Part shown: positions 27,420 to 35,796 of the stretch, piece by piece
Numbering within the stretch: the stretch's first letter is position 1
How the letters are laid out: every line of letters starts with the position of its first letter
Assembly (NCBI GenBank): GCA_023168345.1
Contig: AP025689.1
Location: 1,300,001-1,364,000, forward strand
DNA: 64,000 nt
DNA from: Lysinibacillus sp. PLM2
GTDB lineage: Bacteria; Bacillota; Bacilli; Bacillales_A; Planococcaceae
Direction of reading: 5' to 3'
Position numbers and translations under genes: made by a program
Notes under the pieces: generated by a model
What the model saw: only the letters and a program-made list of their open reading frames with translations
The model's database searches: none
Told to the model about the DNA's origin: nothing

Positions 27420-27504
27420 TAGGCAGGACCTGAAAAGGATGCCTAAAGCTCGCCGACTGATAGACGCGAGACACTCATATAAAAATTGAAGGGAGAACGA
27501 TACA
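27420..27504 (+). promoter_or_regulatory. Two hairpins in the leader of flgE
   Basis: This 85-base gap has TAGGCA/TGCCTA (27420-27445) and CTCGC/GCGAG (about 27450-27471). Neither has a T-run. AAGGGAGAACG precedes the flgE start. They may set mRNA processing or stability of the highly expressed hook gene. Confidence 0.45.
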
Positions 27505-28815
27505 ATGTTACGTTCTATGTACTCTGGTATTTCAGGTTTAAAAAACTTCCAAACAAAACTTGACGTAATTGGGAATAACATCTCAAACGTGAACACTTAT
27601 GGCTTCAAAAAAGGTCGTGTAGTATTTAAGGATTTAATCTCACAAACAACTGCAGGTGCATCAGCTTCGACTGAAACTCGTGGGGGTGTAAATCCAAAAC
27701 AAGTAGGTCTAGGTTCTCAAATTGCTGCAATTGACACAATTCACTCTACAGGATCATTACAAACAACAGCTCGTACTCTTGACTTAGCGATTTCTGGTGA
27801 TGGCTTCTTCCAAGTCGCAGATAGTACAGAAGGAAAAGCAGGATTTACTAATACGCAATATACACGCGCAGGAAACTTTTACATGGATCGAGATGGTTAT
27901 GTAGTCAATTCTGACGGTAAATATCTCGTTGGTTATGATGCAACACTTACATCAGCTACTGTTCCAATTATGGGGTTAACTACAGAAACTCTTACATTTA
28001 ATAACCAATCATTTACATTGTTAGTGAATGAAGATGGTGAGTATGTTACTGATGGGGCAACTATTAACCCAGATGATGTAGATGAAGCTGCTGACTTAGA
28101 TGGAGCTCTTGTTATTGTCGATGGCAAACTTCAATCTTATGATGACGCTGACGGTTTTACGCAAATACAAGCAGATTACGAAGACGAAAATGGTGATGCA
28201 CAATTAGTAGACATCGAGATTGATTCATCTACAGGTAAGCTTTTTGTAACGATTGATAATGCTCGATATGAAGTCACTGGTGAAAATACTCTAGTTGATG
28301 AAGATGGTAATGTTGTTGACTTTACAGCGGATGACAGTCCTATCACAAGCTTTACTGCTGATATATTTGATACTATCGAGGAAACATTAATCCAAACAGG
28401 TACAGGTACAGTTTATACATCAACATTAACTGAAGCTTTAAGACCTATCCAAATTCCAACAACTGCACAAAGTATGTCGATTGCTCAAGATGGTACAATT
28501 AACTTTGTTGATGAAAACGGGAAATTACAAGTGGCAGGACAAATCCAGTTAGCAAAATTCCCAAATACAGGTGGACTTGAAAAAGCAGGTAGTAACTATT
28601 ACAAAGAAACGTCTAACTCAGGTCAACCAGTAGTTGGTACTGCTACAGAGAATGGTATTGGTTCGATCGAAGCTGGTTTCTTAGAAATGTCCAATGTTGA
28701 CTTATCTGAAGAATTTACTGAAATGATTGTTACTCAACGTGGTTTCCAAGCCAACTCTCGTATTATTACAACATCTGATGAAATTCTTCAAGAGCTTGTA
28801 AACTTAAAACGTTAA
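27505..28815 (+). CDS. flgE: Flagellar hook protein FlgE
   Basis: Hook subunit, sometimes named FlgG in older Bacillus annotation. It starts MLRSMYSGISGLKNFQTKLDVIGNNISNVNTYGFKKGR and has LDLAISGDGFFQV near residue 95. The C-terminus is SNVDLSEEFTEMIVTQRGFQANSRIITTSDEILQELVNLKR, the D0 helix. At 436 residues it is much longer than the ~264 of B. subtilis. The extra part is a very acidic central region (about residues 170-300), presumably outer hook domains. GGGAG precedes ATG 27505. Confidence 0.96.
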   Translation: MLRSMYSGISGLKNFQTKLDVIGNNISNVNTYGFKKGRVVFKDLISQTTAGASASTETRGGVNPKQVGLGSQIAAIDTIHSTGSLQTTARTLDLAISGDGFFQVADSTEGKAGFTNTQYTRAGNFYMDRDGYVVNSDGKYLVGYDATLTSATVPIMGLTTETLTFNNQSFTLLVNEDGEYVTDGATINPDDVDEAADLDGALVIVDGKLQSYDDADGFTQIQADYEDENGDAQLVDIEIDSSTGKLFVTIDNARYEVTGENTLVDEDGNVVDFTADDSPITSFTADIFDTIEETLIQTGTGTVYTSTLTEALRPIQIPTTAQSMSIAQDGTINFVDENGKLQVAGQIQLAKFPNTGGLEKAGSNYYKETSNSGQPVVGTATENGIGSIEAGFLEMSNVDLSEEFTEMIVTQRGFQANSRIITTSDEILQELVNLKR

Positions 28816-28828
28816 TCCTAGTAAACTA

Positions 28829-28927
28829 GCAATGTTATTTTAATAGCTAAATAGAATACTTAAATATAATTAATATCTCATTGCAAAGGAGGGTCGGGCC
28901 GGCTCTCACTGACCCGGCCCTATTTCA
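28829..28927 (+). promoter_or_regulatory. flbD/swrD leader: hairpin between Shine-Dalgarno and start
   Basis: AAAGGAGG (28885-28892) is the only good ribosome binding site, but it ends 35 bases before ATG 28928. Between them lies a GC-only stem, GGGCCGG (28896-28902) with CCGGCCC (28914-28920). Folding it would leave about 10 unpaired bases. GGGTC (28891-28895) could instead pair with GACCC (28911-28915) and cover part of the site. A further pairing GCAATG (28829-28834) with CATTGC (28879-28884) ends exactly where the site begins. Confidence 0.7.
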
Positions 28928-29149
28928 ATGATAGAACTTACTCGATTAAACGGAAAACCATTCTCCATCAACGCTATATACATAGAAACAGTGGAATCAT
29001 TTCCTGATACAACAATTACGCTTACAACTGGGCGCAAATTTATTGTTTTAGAAAGTGCAAAAGAGGTGCGTCAAAAAATAACAAGTTTTTATCGTGATAT
29101 CCAAATACTATCAAACCCGCATCTACGAGGTGATGAAGATGAAGAATAA
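28928..29149 (+). CDS. swrD: FlbD / SwrD motility protein
   Basis: 73 residues starting MIELTRLNGKPFSINAIYIETVESFPDTTITLTTGRKFIVLES, the whole of the FlbD family domain. B. subtilis SwrD (YlzI) raises flagellar motor power and is needed for swarming. The ATG is fixed by family conservation (MIELT), even though the ribosome binding site is unusually far and separated by a hairpin. It overlaps the fliL start. Confidence 0.92.
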   Translation: MIELTRLNGKPFSINAIYIETVESFPDTTITLTTGRKFIVLESAKEVRQKITSFYRDIQILSNPHLRGDEDEE

Positions 29150-29579
29150 CAATAGTAATAAATTGCTAACCGTAATGCTGATTATTTTAGTAACAATTAC
29201 GCTAATAGGTGTTGTAATTTTTGTATTATTAACGCAATTTAATAATCAAAAAGCTGCAACTGGAGAACCTACGATTGATGAGATTTTAGAAGCATCAATC
29301 GATGTTCCTGAAATGACAACGAATTTAGCAGATGATAGTTTTGTTCGTTTGCAATTAAAAATTCAGACGGACAGTAAAAAAGCCGCTGAAGAGTTAACGA
29401 AGCGAGATTTCCAAATTAAAGATATCATTATACAAGAGCTCTCTGAGTTAACGGAAGAGGATTTACAAGGAAAGCAAGGGAAAATCTTTTTACAATCCAC
29501 TATAAAAACACAATTAAACGAATTGATGCAAGAAGGTACAGTTGAACAAGTCTACATTACCTCCTACATCATTCAGTAA
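29139..29579 (+). CDS. fliL: Flagellar basal body-associated protein FliL
   Basis: 146 residues from ATG 29139 with GAGG 8 bases upstream; ATG 29133 is too close to the site. One N-terminal membrane segment at residues ~9-32 (LTVMLIILVTITLIGVVIFVLLTQF), then the FliL domain ending TIKTQLNELMQEGTVEQVYITSYIIQ. FliL sits near the stator and influences torque. It overlaps swrD by 11 bases. Confidence 0.93.
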   Translation: MKNNNSNKLLTVMLIILVTITLIGVVIFVLLTQFNNQKAATGEPTIDEILEASIDVPEMTTNLADDSFVRLQLKIQTDSKKAAEELTKRDFQIKDIIIQELSELTEEDLQGKQGKIFLQSTIKTQLNELMQEGTVEQVYITSYIIQ

Positions 29580-29580
29580 G

Positions 29581-29601
29581 TTGTTCAGTTATGCTGAACA
29601 A
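29581..29601 (+). other. Perfect hairpin between fliL and fliM
   Basis: TTGTTCAG (29581-29588) pairs with CTGAACAA (29594-29601) around TTATG, two bases after the fliL stop. No T-run follows, so it is more likely a stability or processing element than a terminator. Confidence 0.6.
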
Positions 29602-29631
29602 TGTAAATCATCTTGAAATGGAGGTGGGTAA

Positions 29632-30627
29632 ATGGCAGGCGATGTATTATCCCAATCAGAGATAGACGCACTACTCTCTGCAATTTCAACTGGGGAAATG
29701 TCAGCAGATGATATGAAAAAAGAAGAAGAAACGAAAAAAATAAAAACCTATGATTTTAAACGTGCACTTCGATTTTCAAAGGATCAAATTCGAAGCTTAA
29801 CGAGAATTCATGAAAATTTTGCTCGTCTTCTTACAACATTTTTCTCTGCTCAATTGAGAACCTATGTTCAAATAAATGTTGCTTCCGTTGACCAAATTCC
29901 TTTTGAAGAGTTTGTACGATCGATTCCCAATATGACATTAATAAATATATTTGAAGTACCACCATTAGATGGTAATATTTTAATGGAAATCAATCCGAAT
30001 ATTGCCTATTCAATGATGGATCGATTAATGGGGGGATCTGGTGCAAGCTATAGTAATGTTGACAATTTAACAGAAATTGAACAAAAAATAATGACCAACT
30101 TATTTGAACGTGCTTTTGATAATCTAAGAGAAGCGTGGGACAATATTGCTGAGATTGATCCAATGTTGATCGAGCTAGAAGTAAACCCGCAGTTTTTACA
30201 GATGATTTCACCTAATGAAACAGTCGTAGTAATTTCCTTAAACACGATTATTGGTGAAACAACAGGTATGATTAATATTTGTATTCCACATGTTGTTCTA
30301 GAACCGATTATTCATAATTTATCTGTTCAATATTGGATGCAGTCAAATACGAAAGAATCTTCCCCTGAACAGTTAAAAATGTTAGAAACACGTGTCAAAC
30401 AAGCGGAACTTGACTTAATTGCCGAACTAGGTGCTACTGATATCACGATAGAAGATTTTCTCTTTATGAATGTGGGAGATGTTATTCAATTAGATAAAAA
30501 AATTGATGATCCTCTAGTTCTAAAAGTCGGAAATTTACCGAAATTTACAGTACAACCTGGTAAACTAAATAAAAAAATGGCTATACAAATTTTGGACTCT
30601 TTGAAAGGAGGAGACGAGGATGAATGA
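29632..30627 (+). CDS. fliM: Flagellar motor switch protein FliM
   Basis: C-ring protein that binds CheY-P. The N-terminal CheY-binding motif is MAGDVLSQSEIDALLSAI. The middle CheC-like domain has SIPNMTLINIFEVPPLDGNILMEINP and MDRLMGGSG, and the FliN-like C-terminus has ITIEDFLFMNVGDVIQLDKKIDDPLVLKVGN. 331 residues matches B. subtilis. GGAGGTGGG precedes ATG 29632. fliY overlaps by 8 bases. Confidence 0.97.
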   Translation: MAGDVLSQSEIDALLSAISTGEMSADDMKKEEETKKIKTYDFKRALRFSKDQIRSLTRIHENFARLLTTFFSAQLRTYVQINVASVDQIPFEEFVRSIPNMTLINIFEVPPLDGNILMEINPNIAYSMMDRLMGGSGASYSNVDNLTEIEQKIMTNLFERAFDNLREAWDNIAEIDPMLIELEVNPQFLQMISPNETVVVISLNTIIGETTGMINICIPHVVLEPIIHNLSVQYWMQSNTKESSPEQLKMLETRVKQAELDLIAELGATDITIEDFLFMNVGDVIQLDKKIDDPLVLKVGNLPKFTVQPGKLNKKMAIQILDSLKGGDEDE

Positions 30628-31849
30628 TGGAATGCTCTCCCAAGAAGAAATTGAAGCGCTACTAAGAGGCGAATCATTAGATGAAAACAAAAATGAACCT
30701 GAATCATCATCAACCGAAGAACTCCGTGTTGAGGATTATCTTAGTCCAATGGAGCAGGATGCACTAGGTGAAGTAGGAAATATCTCTTTCGGTAGTTCTG
30801 CAACAGCTTTATCTGCATTATTAGGACAAAAGGTTGATATTACAACACCTGTTGTTTCGATGATCAATCGAAATCGTTTAGAAGAGGAGTTTCCTCAACC
30901 GTACGTTGCTGTTCAAGTTGAATATACAATTGGTCTCGTTGGAATGAACCTCCTAGTAATTAAACAAACTGATGCTGCAATCATAGCAGATTTAATGTTA
31001 GGTGGAGACGGATTAAATCCGAAGCCTGAATTAGGGGAAATCCAATTGAGTGCAGTGCAAGAAGCAATGAATCAAATGATGGGGTCAGCTGCAACCTCGA
31101 TGTCAACAATCTTTAATAAAAAAGTAGATATTTCTCCGCCTTCTATCGATTTATTAAATTTCCAACAAAATGAAGGTCACGAAAATCTACCACAGGAAGA
31201 TTTATTAGTAAAAGTATCATTTAGATTGAAAATTGGCGAACTAATTGATTCCAACATTATGCAATTATTGCCACTTAATTTTAGTAAAGATATTGTCAAA
31301 ACATTATTGGGTGAGCCAAGTGCTGAAGTGAATCAACCAGCTACTGAACAATCTACACAAGTTTCAAGTGCACCAGTTCAACAGGTACAACAACAAAGTA
31401 CAACACATCAACCGATGAATTCACAGCCTGGGACTCAAGAACCGATTCATTCGCAACAAGCTGCTGCAACAATATTTGAAGAGCCACCAATCTTTTCAAC
31501 ACCGCGTTATCAGCAGCCGCAGCAAAATGTAAATGTTCAACAAGCACAATTTGCTGCATTTGAACAGCCAAATATTACACAAAGTGAAGCGCGTAACTTA
31601 AATATGTTACTTGACATACCTTTACAAGTAACAGTCGAGCTTGGTCGTACGAAACATTCAGTAAAAGAAATATTACAACTGTCGACAGGTTCTATTATTG
31701 AGCTAGACAAACTTGCAGGTGAACCAGTAGATATTTTGGTCAATAATCGTTTAATTGCCAAAGGTGAGGTTGTAGTAATTGATGAGAACTTTGGAGTTCG
31801 TATAACAGATATTGTTAGCCAAGCAGATCGATTAAATAACTTAAGATAG
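30620..31849 (+). CDS. fliY: Flagellar switch phosphatase FliY
   Basis: FliN-type switch protein with CheY-P phosphatase activity. The N-terminal peptide MLSQEEIEALLRG is again a CheY-binding type. Two CheC-type phosphatase sites look intact: DALGEVGN followed by a distant Pro, and SAVQEAMN followed by PP. A Gln/Pro-rich linker spans about residues 235-325. The C-terminal FliN domain has LDIPLQVTVELGRTKHSVKEILQLSTGSIIELDKLAGEPVDILVNNRLIAKGEVVVIDENFGVRI. 409 residues. Confidence 0.97.
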   Translation: MNDGMLSQEEIEALLRGESLDENKNEPESSSTEELRVEDYLSPMEQDALGEVGNISFGSSATALSALLGQKVDITTPVVSMINRNRLEEEFPQPYVAVQVEYTIGLVGMNLLVIKQTDAAIIADLMLGGDGLNPKPELGEIQLSAVQEAMNQMMGSAATSMSTIFNKKVDISPPSIDLLNFQQNEGHENLPQEDLLVKVSFRLKIGELIDSNIMQLLPLNFSKDIVKTLLGEPSAEVNQPATEQSTQVSSAPVQQVQQQSTTHQPMNSQPGTQEPIHSQQAAATIFEEPPIFSTPRYQQPQQNVNVQQAQFAAFEQPNITQSEARNLNMLLDIPLQVTVELGRTKHSVKEILQLSTGSIIELDKLAGEPVDILVNNRLIAKGEVVVIDENFGVRITDIVSQADRLNNLR

Positions 31850-31873
31850 AGTTTAAATTGGAGGAATCTTACT

Positions 31874-32236
31874 ATGTCTAAAAAGATACTAATTGTTGAC
31901 GATGCTGCATTCATGCGCATGATGATTAAAGATATTTTAACGAAAAATGGATTTGAAGTAGTTGGTGAAGCAGCAGATGGAGCACAAGCTGTTGAACAAT
32001 ATAATGAATTAAAGCCTGATTTAGTAACAATGGATATTACGATGCCAGAAATGGATGGAATTGCTGCTTTAAAGGCAATTAAAGGAACTGATCCAAATGC
32101 GGTCGTTATTATGTGTTCAGCTATGGGGCAACAGGCAATGGTAATTGATGCAATTCAAGCTGGTGCAAAAGATTTCATCGTTAAACCATTCCAAGCTGAT
32201 CGAGTAATTGAAGCAATTCAAAAAGCTTTAGGTTGA
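31874..32236 (+). CDS. cheY: Chemotaxis response regulator CheY
   Basis: 120-residue receiver domain. The acidic pocket is VDDAAF near residues 8-13, the phosphorylated Asp is about 54 in VTMDITMP, and the conserved Lys is in DFIVKPF near 104. CheY-P binds FliM and FliY, encoded just upstream. GGAGGAATC precedes ATG 31874. The place between fliY and fliO is as in B. subtilis. Confidence 0.97.
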   Translation: MSKKILIVDDAAFMRMMIKDILTKNGFEVVGEAADGAQAVEQYNELKPDLVTMDITMPEMDGIAALKAIKGTDPNAVVIMCSAMGQQAMVIDAIQAGAKDFIVKPFQADRVIEAIQKALG

Positions 32237-32240
32237 TCTA

Positions 32241-32948
32241 ATGCATGCTTCATTTAAGTTAAAGGTTTGCTCTGCAATTATATTCTTTGTAATCATGACG
32301 ATATGTGCACCAGTACAAGCTACAGTAAATGCGACGTCGAACAACCAAATGGTTAACGATTGGTTACAAAATCCAGAAAATAATCAGGATGATGAACAAC
32401 TGGATGAACAAGAACAGTCCGATCAAGAAGTAAAATTTGAGTCCCAAACACAAAATGAGTTAACAGGTGGACAAGGTTTAACTGCTTGGGATTATATTAA
32501 AATGTTGTTTTCGCTTATATTTGTGCTTGGATTATTATTATTTGTTTTAAAATTCATTAATAAAAAAAGCCGAAATTATCAGCAGAATAGTTTGGTACGT
32601 AATATAGGTGGCGTCACGTTAGGTTCACAAAAATCCGTTCAAATTCTTCAAGTTGGAAAGTCGATTTATATTGTTGGCGTCGGAGAGAATGTCCAATTAA
32701 TAAAAGAAATTGACGATGATGAGGAAATTCAGTCATTAATTAACAACTTTGATGAAAAACAAACTTTTACTTCTACAACACCATATATTGCAGAACTATT
32801 AAAAAAGATAAATCCAAAATCAAAAAGTGAACCAAAAGAACATAATCAAGATAGTTTTGGAGAAATATTAAATAAACGATTAACTGATATTAAAAAAGAG
32901 CGTCGTGATGAATTGGAAAAATGGAAGGAAAAGGGGAGTGATGAGTGA
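32241..32948 (+). CDS. fliO: Flagellar export component FliO (FliZ of B. subtilis)
   Basis: 235 residues with an N-terminal signal peptide (LKVCSAIIFFVIMTICAPVQA), an acidic Asn/Asp/Gln-rich external segment, and one membrane segment near residues 82-105 (MLFSLIFVLGLLLFVLKFI). The cytoplasmic part has GGVTLGSQKSVQILQVGKSIYIVGVGENVQLIKEI, the FliO signature. FliO assists FliP assembly. The ribosome binding site is weak, so coupling with cheY (4 bases away) is likely. Confidence 0.93.
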   Translation: MHASFKLKVCSAIIFFVIMTICAPVQATVNATSNNQMVNDWLQNPENNQDDEQLDEQEQSDQEVKFESQTQNELTGGQGLTAWDYIKMLFSLIFVLGLLLFVLKFINKKSRNYQQNSLVRNIGGVTLGSQKSVQILQVGKSIYIVGVGENVQLIKEIDDDEEIQSLINNFDEKQTFTSTTPYIAELLKKINPKSKSEPKEHNQDSFGEILNKRLTDIKKERRDELEKWKEKGSDE

Positions 32949-33613
32949 TGGAAGAATTTGTCTCCTACTTTTCTAACAGTGATCCAACAAATGTATCTAC
33001 ATCCATACAATTACTGCTTCTATTAACAGTTCTTTCACTCGCTCCAAGTATATTAATATTGATGACTTCCTTTGCACGAATAGTGATTGTACTGTCTTTT
33101 ACAAGAACTGCGCTAGCGACAAACACCATGCCGCCAAACCAGGTCATTATAGGTCTTGCACTATTCTTAACATTTTTTGTCATGGCGCCTACTCTTCAAG
33201 AAGTGAACGACAATGCACTCCAACCGTTATTCAACGAGGAAATTGGCATTGAAGAAGCTTATGATAGAGCAAGTACACCATTTAAACAATTTATGGCAAA
33301 GCATACAAGACAAGAAGATTTAGAATTGTTCCTAAATTATAACCAAGCGGAACGTCCTGAAACAGTGGAAGATATTCCACTAACGATGCTTGTTCCAGCA
33401 TTTGCATTGAGTGAATTAAAAACAGCATTTCAAATTGGGTTTATGATTTTTATTCCATTTATAGTGATAGATATGGTCGTAGCAAGTGTCCTTATGTCAA
33501 TGGGGATGATGATGTTACCGCCTGTTATGATTTCATTACCATTTAAAATTTTATTATTTGTTTTAGTTGATGGGTGGTATTTGGTCGTAAAATCCTTACT
33601 TCAAAGTTTTTAG
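32948..33613 (+). CDS. fliP: Flagellar export gate protein FliP
   Basis: Core of the FliPQR export gate. ATG 32948 gives 221 residues, the same as B. subtilis; GTG 32945 is too near the GGGAGTG site. Motifs include SLAPSILILMTSFARIVIVLSFTRTALATNTMPPNQVIIGLALFLTFFVMAPT and the late FIPFIVIDMVVASVLMSMGMMMLPPVMISLPFKILLFVLVDGW. The TGATG overlap couples it to fliO. Confidence 0.97.
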   Translation: MEEFVSYFSNSDPTNVSTSIQLLLLLTVLSLAPSILILMTSFARIVIVLSFTRTALATNTMPPNQVIIGLALFLTFFVMAPTLQEVNDNALQPLFNEEIGIEEAYDRASTPFKQFMAKHTRQEDLELFLNYNQAERPETVEDIPLTMLVPAFALSELKTAFQIGFMIFIPFIVIDMVVASVLMSMGMMMLPPVMISLPFKILLFVLVDGWYLVVKSLLQSF

Positions 33614-33625
33614 GGGTTGATACAT

Positions 33626-33895
33626 ATGACACAAGAAATGGTCATTTCAATTGCAGAACAAGCGATATGGAATGTACTAATTGTCTCTGGTCCTTTGCTA
33701 TTAATAGCATTAATTTCGGGTCTAGCGGTAAGTATTTTCCAAGCAACAACATCTATTCAAGAACAAACATTAGCATTTGTTCCAAAAATTGTTGCAGTCC
33801 TTGTTGGTATTGTATTTTTTGGTCCATGGATGCTATCTCAAATAACATCTTTTGTATACGGTATATTAAATAATTTAGATCGATACATTGGGTGA
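33626..33895 (+). CDS. fliQ: Flagellar export gate protein FliQ
   Basis: 89-residue, two-segment membrane protein. ATG 33626 is preceded by AGGGG at 10 bases; TTG 33617 would add three residues. The motifs ISGLAVSIFQATTSIQEQTLAFVPKIVAVL and FGPWMLSQI are diagnostic. Confidence 0.97.
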   Translation: MTQEMVISIAEQAIWNVLIVSGPLLLIALISGLAVSIFQATTSIQEQTLAFVPKIVAVLVGIVFFGPWMLSQITSFVYGILNNLDRYIG

Positions 33896-33899
33896 TTGA

Positions 33900-34676
33900 A
33901 TGATAGAAATTATTCCAAAATTATCTGTTTTATTATTAATTTTTGTGAGAGTATCAGCTTTTTTCGTATCAATCCCGTTTTTTTCATATCGAACAATACC
34001 ACCTCAACTGAAAATTACATTAGCACTCGTCCTATCCTGGATGATGTATTATACATTTAATGTTGAACCAATTGCTATAGATGGAAATTACATATTACTT
34101 ATTCTAAAAGAAGCAATCATCGGGTTAATGCTTGGTGTCTGTGCTTATATTGTGTTTTCTGCTGTACAAATAGCTGGGGGCTTTATTGATTTTGAAATGG
34201 GTTTTGCTATGGCAAATATTATCGATCCACAAACTGGTACTCAAAGTCCGCTGATGGGTCAATTTTTTAACGTACTCTTAATATTTGTCTTACTTGCAAT
34301 CAATGGACATCATTTAATATTAGATGGAATCTTTTATAGTTTTCAATTTATGCCTATTGATCAGCTATACCCAAACTTCGGAGATGTTGGGACAGTAGAA
34401 TATATCATAAAATTATTCGGATCTGTTTTTGCCATTGCTTTTCAAATGTCTGCGCCAGTTGTTGCAACATTATTTCTTGTGACGGTGGCATTAGGGATTA
34501 CAGGGAAAACAGTTCCGCAGTTGAATATTTTCGTTGTTGGTTTTCCGATAAAAATCGCCATTGGTTTTTTAATTTTATTCATTGTCATGGGAGTCATGAT
34601 TCAGGTGATGCAAAATTTAGTGGAAATCATGATCATTGCTATGAGAGATTTAATGAACTTGTTAGGTGGTGCTTAG
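33900..34676 (+). CDS. fliR: Flagellar export gate protein FliR
   Basis: 258-residue membrane protein with about six segments. Recognisable pieces are VRVSAFFVSIPFFSYRTIPPQLKITLALVLSW, MGFAMANIIDPQTGTQSPLMGQFFNVL and VPQLNIFVVGFPIKIAIGF. With FliP and FliQ it forms the export pore. It starts 4 bases after fliQ and abuts flhB. Confidence 0.97.
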   Translation: MIEIIPKLSVLLLIFVRVSAFFVSIPFFSYRTIPPQLKITLALVLSWMMYYTFNVEPIAIDGNYILLILKEAIIGLMLGVCAYIVFSAVQIAGGFIDFEMGFAMANIIDPQTGTQSPLMGQFFNVLLIFVLLAINGHHLILDGIFYSFQFMPIDQLYPNFGDVGTVEYIIKLFGSVFAIAFQMSAPVVATLFLVTVALGITGKTVPQLNIFVVGFPIKIAIGFLILFIVMGVMIQVMQNLVEIMIIAMRDLMNLLGGA

Positions 34677-35765
34677 GTGAAGTTATTTCTTCAATTAGAC
34701 TTGCAATTTTTTGCAGGAGAAAAGACTGAAAAGGCAACACCGAAAAAGCGACAAGATGCAAGAAAAAAAGGACAGGTCGTTAAAAGTCAGGATGTAACTG
34801 CTGCGGTATTATTGCTTATTTTATTTTTGTTCCTTTATGTTTGGGCACCATTTATGTTAGAAAGCTTATTTTCATTTTTTCATCAATTCATTGAAAAAAA
34901 TATACTGATTGAGTCTATAACGGAAGAAACGGTAATGGAAATATATACACAAACCATTACCGAAATGGGGTCCATAGTTTTACCGTTTCTGCTTATTGCT
35001 GTAGTCACAGGAATTGGTGCAAATTATTTTCAATTTGGATTACTTTTTACAACAGAAACATTGAAATTTGATTTAAAAAAAATGGATCCGATAAAAGGGA
35101 TTAAAAAAATAATATCGATGAGGGCAATTATCAATTTACTTAAATCTTTATTAAAGGTTGCCTTTATCGGAGCAATTACTTCTCTAATTATTTGGATGAA
35201 TATGGCGGATGTTTTAAGTCTAGCTTTTCAAAATCCTTGGGATATATTATCAACCGTTGCAAGTTTAACTGCATTAATGGGGATTGCTGCAGCATTAGTT
35301 CTTATATTAATCGCTGTTTTGGATTACATTTATGAAAAATACGAGTATGAAAAGACCTTAAAAATGTCGAAGCAAGATATTAAAGATGAACATAAAAACG
35401 CTGAAGGTGACCCACAAGTTAAATCGAAAATCAAGCAACGTCAACGAGAAATGGCTATGAGAAGAATGATGCAAGAAATACCGAGTGCGGATGTTGTTAT
35501 AACAAATCCAACTCACTATGCAATTGCACTGAAATATGATGAGCAAAATATGGATGCGCCTAAGGTAATAGCAAAAGGCACAGATTTTGTAGCTCAAAAG
35601 ATTAAGTTAATCGCGAAAGAACATGATGTAGTAATGGTTGAAAATCGACCATTAGCTAGAGCCATGTATGACAAAGTTGAAATAGGAGATTTTGTGCCAG
35701 AAGAGTTTTTTAAAGCTGTGGCAGAAATACTTGCTTATGTATATCGAATTAAACGAAAAATTTAA
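34677..35765 (+). CDS. flhB: Flagellar export switch protein FlhB
   Basis: Export gate protein whose cytoplasmic domain sets substrate class. GTG 34677 follows the fliR stop directly. The N-terminal LDLQFFAGEKTEKATPKKRQDARKKGQV is diagnostic. Four membrane segments follow. The autocleavage motif NPTH is at about residues 277-280 (VVITNPTHYAIALKY), and PKVIAKG follows. 362 residues. Its C-terminal domain is the closest relative in the window of YlqH (5912-6205), which lacks NPTH. Confidence 0.97.
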   Translation: MKLFLQLDLQFFAGEKTEKATPKKRQDARKKGQVVKSQDVTAAVLLLILFLFLYVWAPFMLESLFSFFHQFIEKNILIESITEETVMEIYTQTITEMGSIVLPFLLIAVVTGIGANYFQFGLLFTTETLKFDLKKMDPIKGIKKIISMRAIINLLKSLLKVAFIGAITSLIIWMNMADVLSLAFQNPWDILSTVASLTALMGIAAALVLILIAVLDYIYEKYEYEKTLKMSKQDIKDEHKNAEGDPQVKSKIKQRQREMAMRRMMQEIPSADVVITNPTHYAIALKYDEQNMDAPKVIAKGTDFVAQKIKLIAKEHDVVMVENRPLARAMYDKVEIGDFVPEEFFKAVAEILAYVYRIKRKI

Positions 35766-35796
35766 AGTACTTAGTAGAGAGTAGGAGGGGACTTAT

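Noticed and set aside
33574-33873. 99-codon + strand ORF across the fliP/fliQ junction
   Set aside because: It overlaps two well-defined genes in another frame and its translation is Cys/Asn/Ile rich without family likeness.
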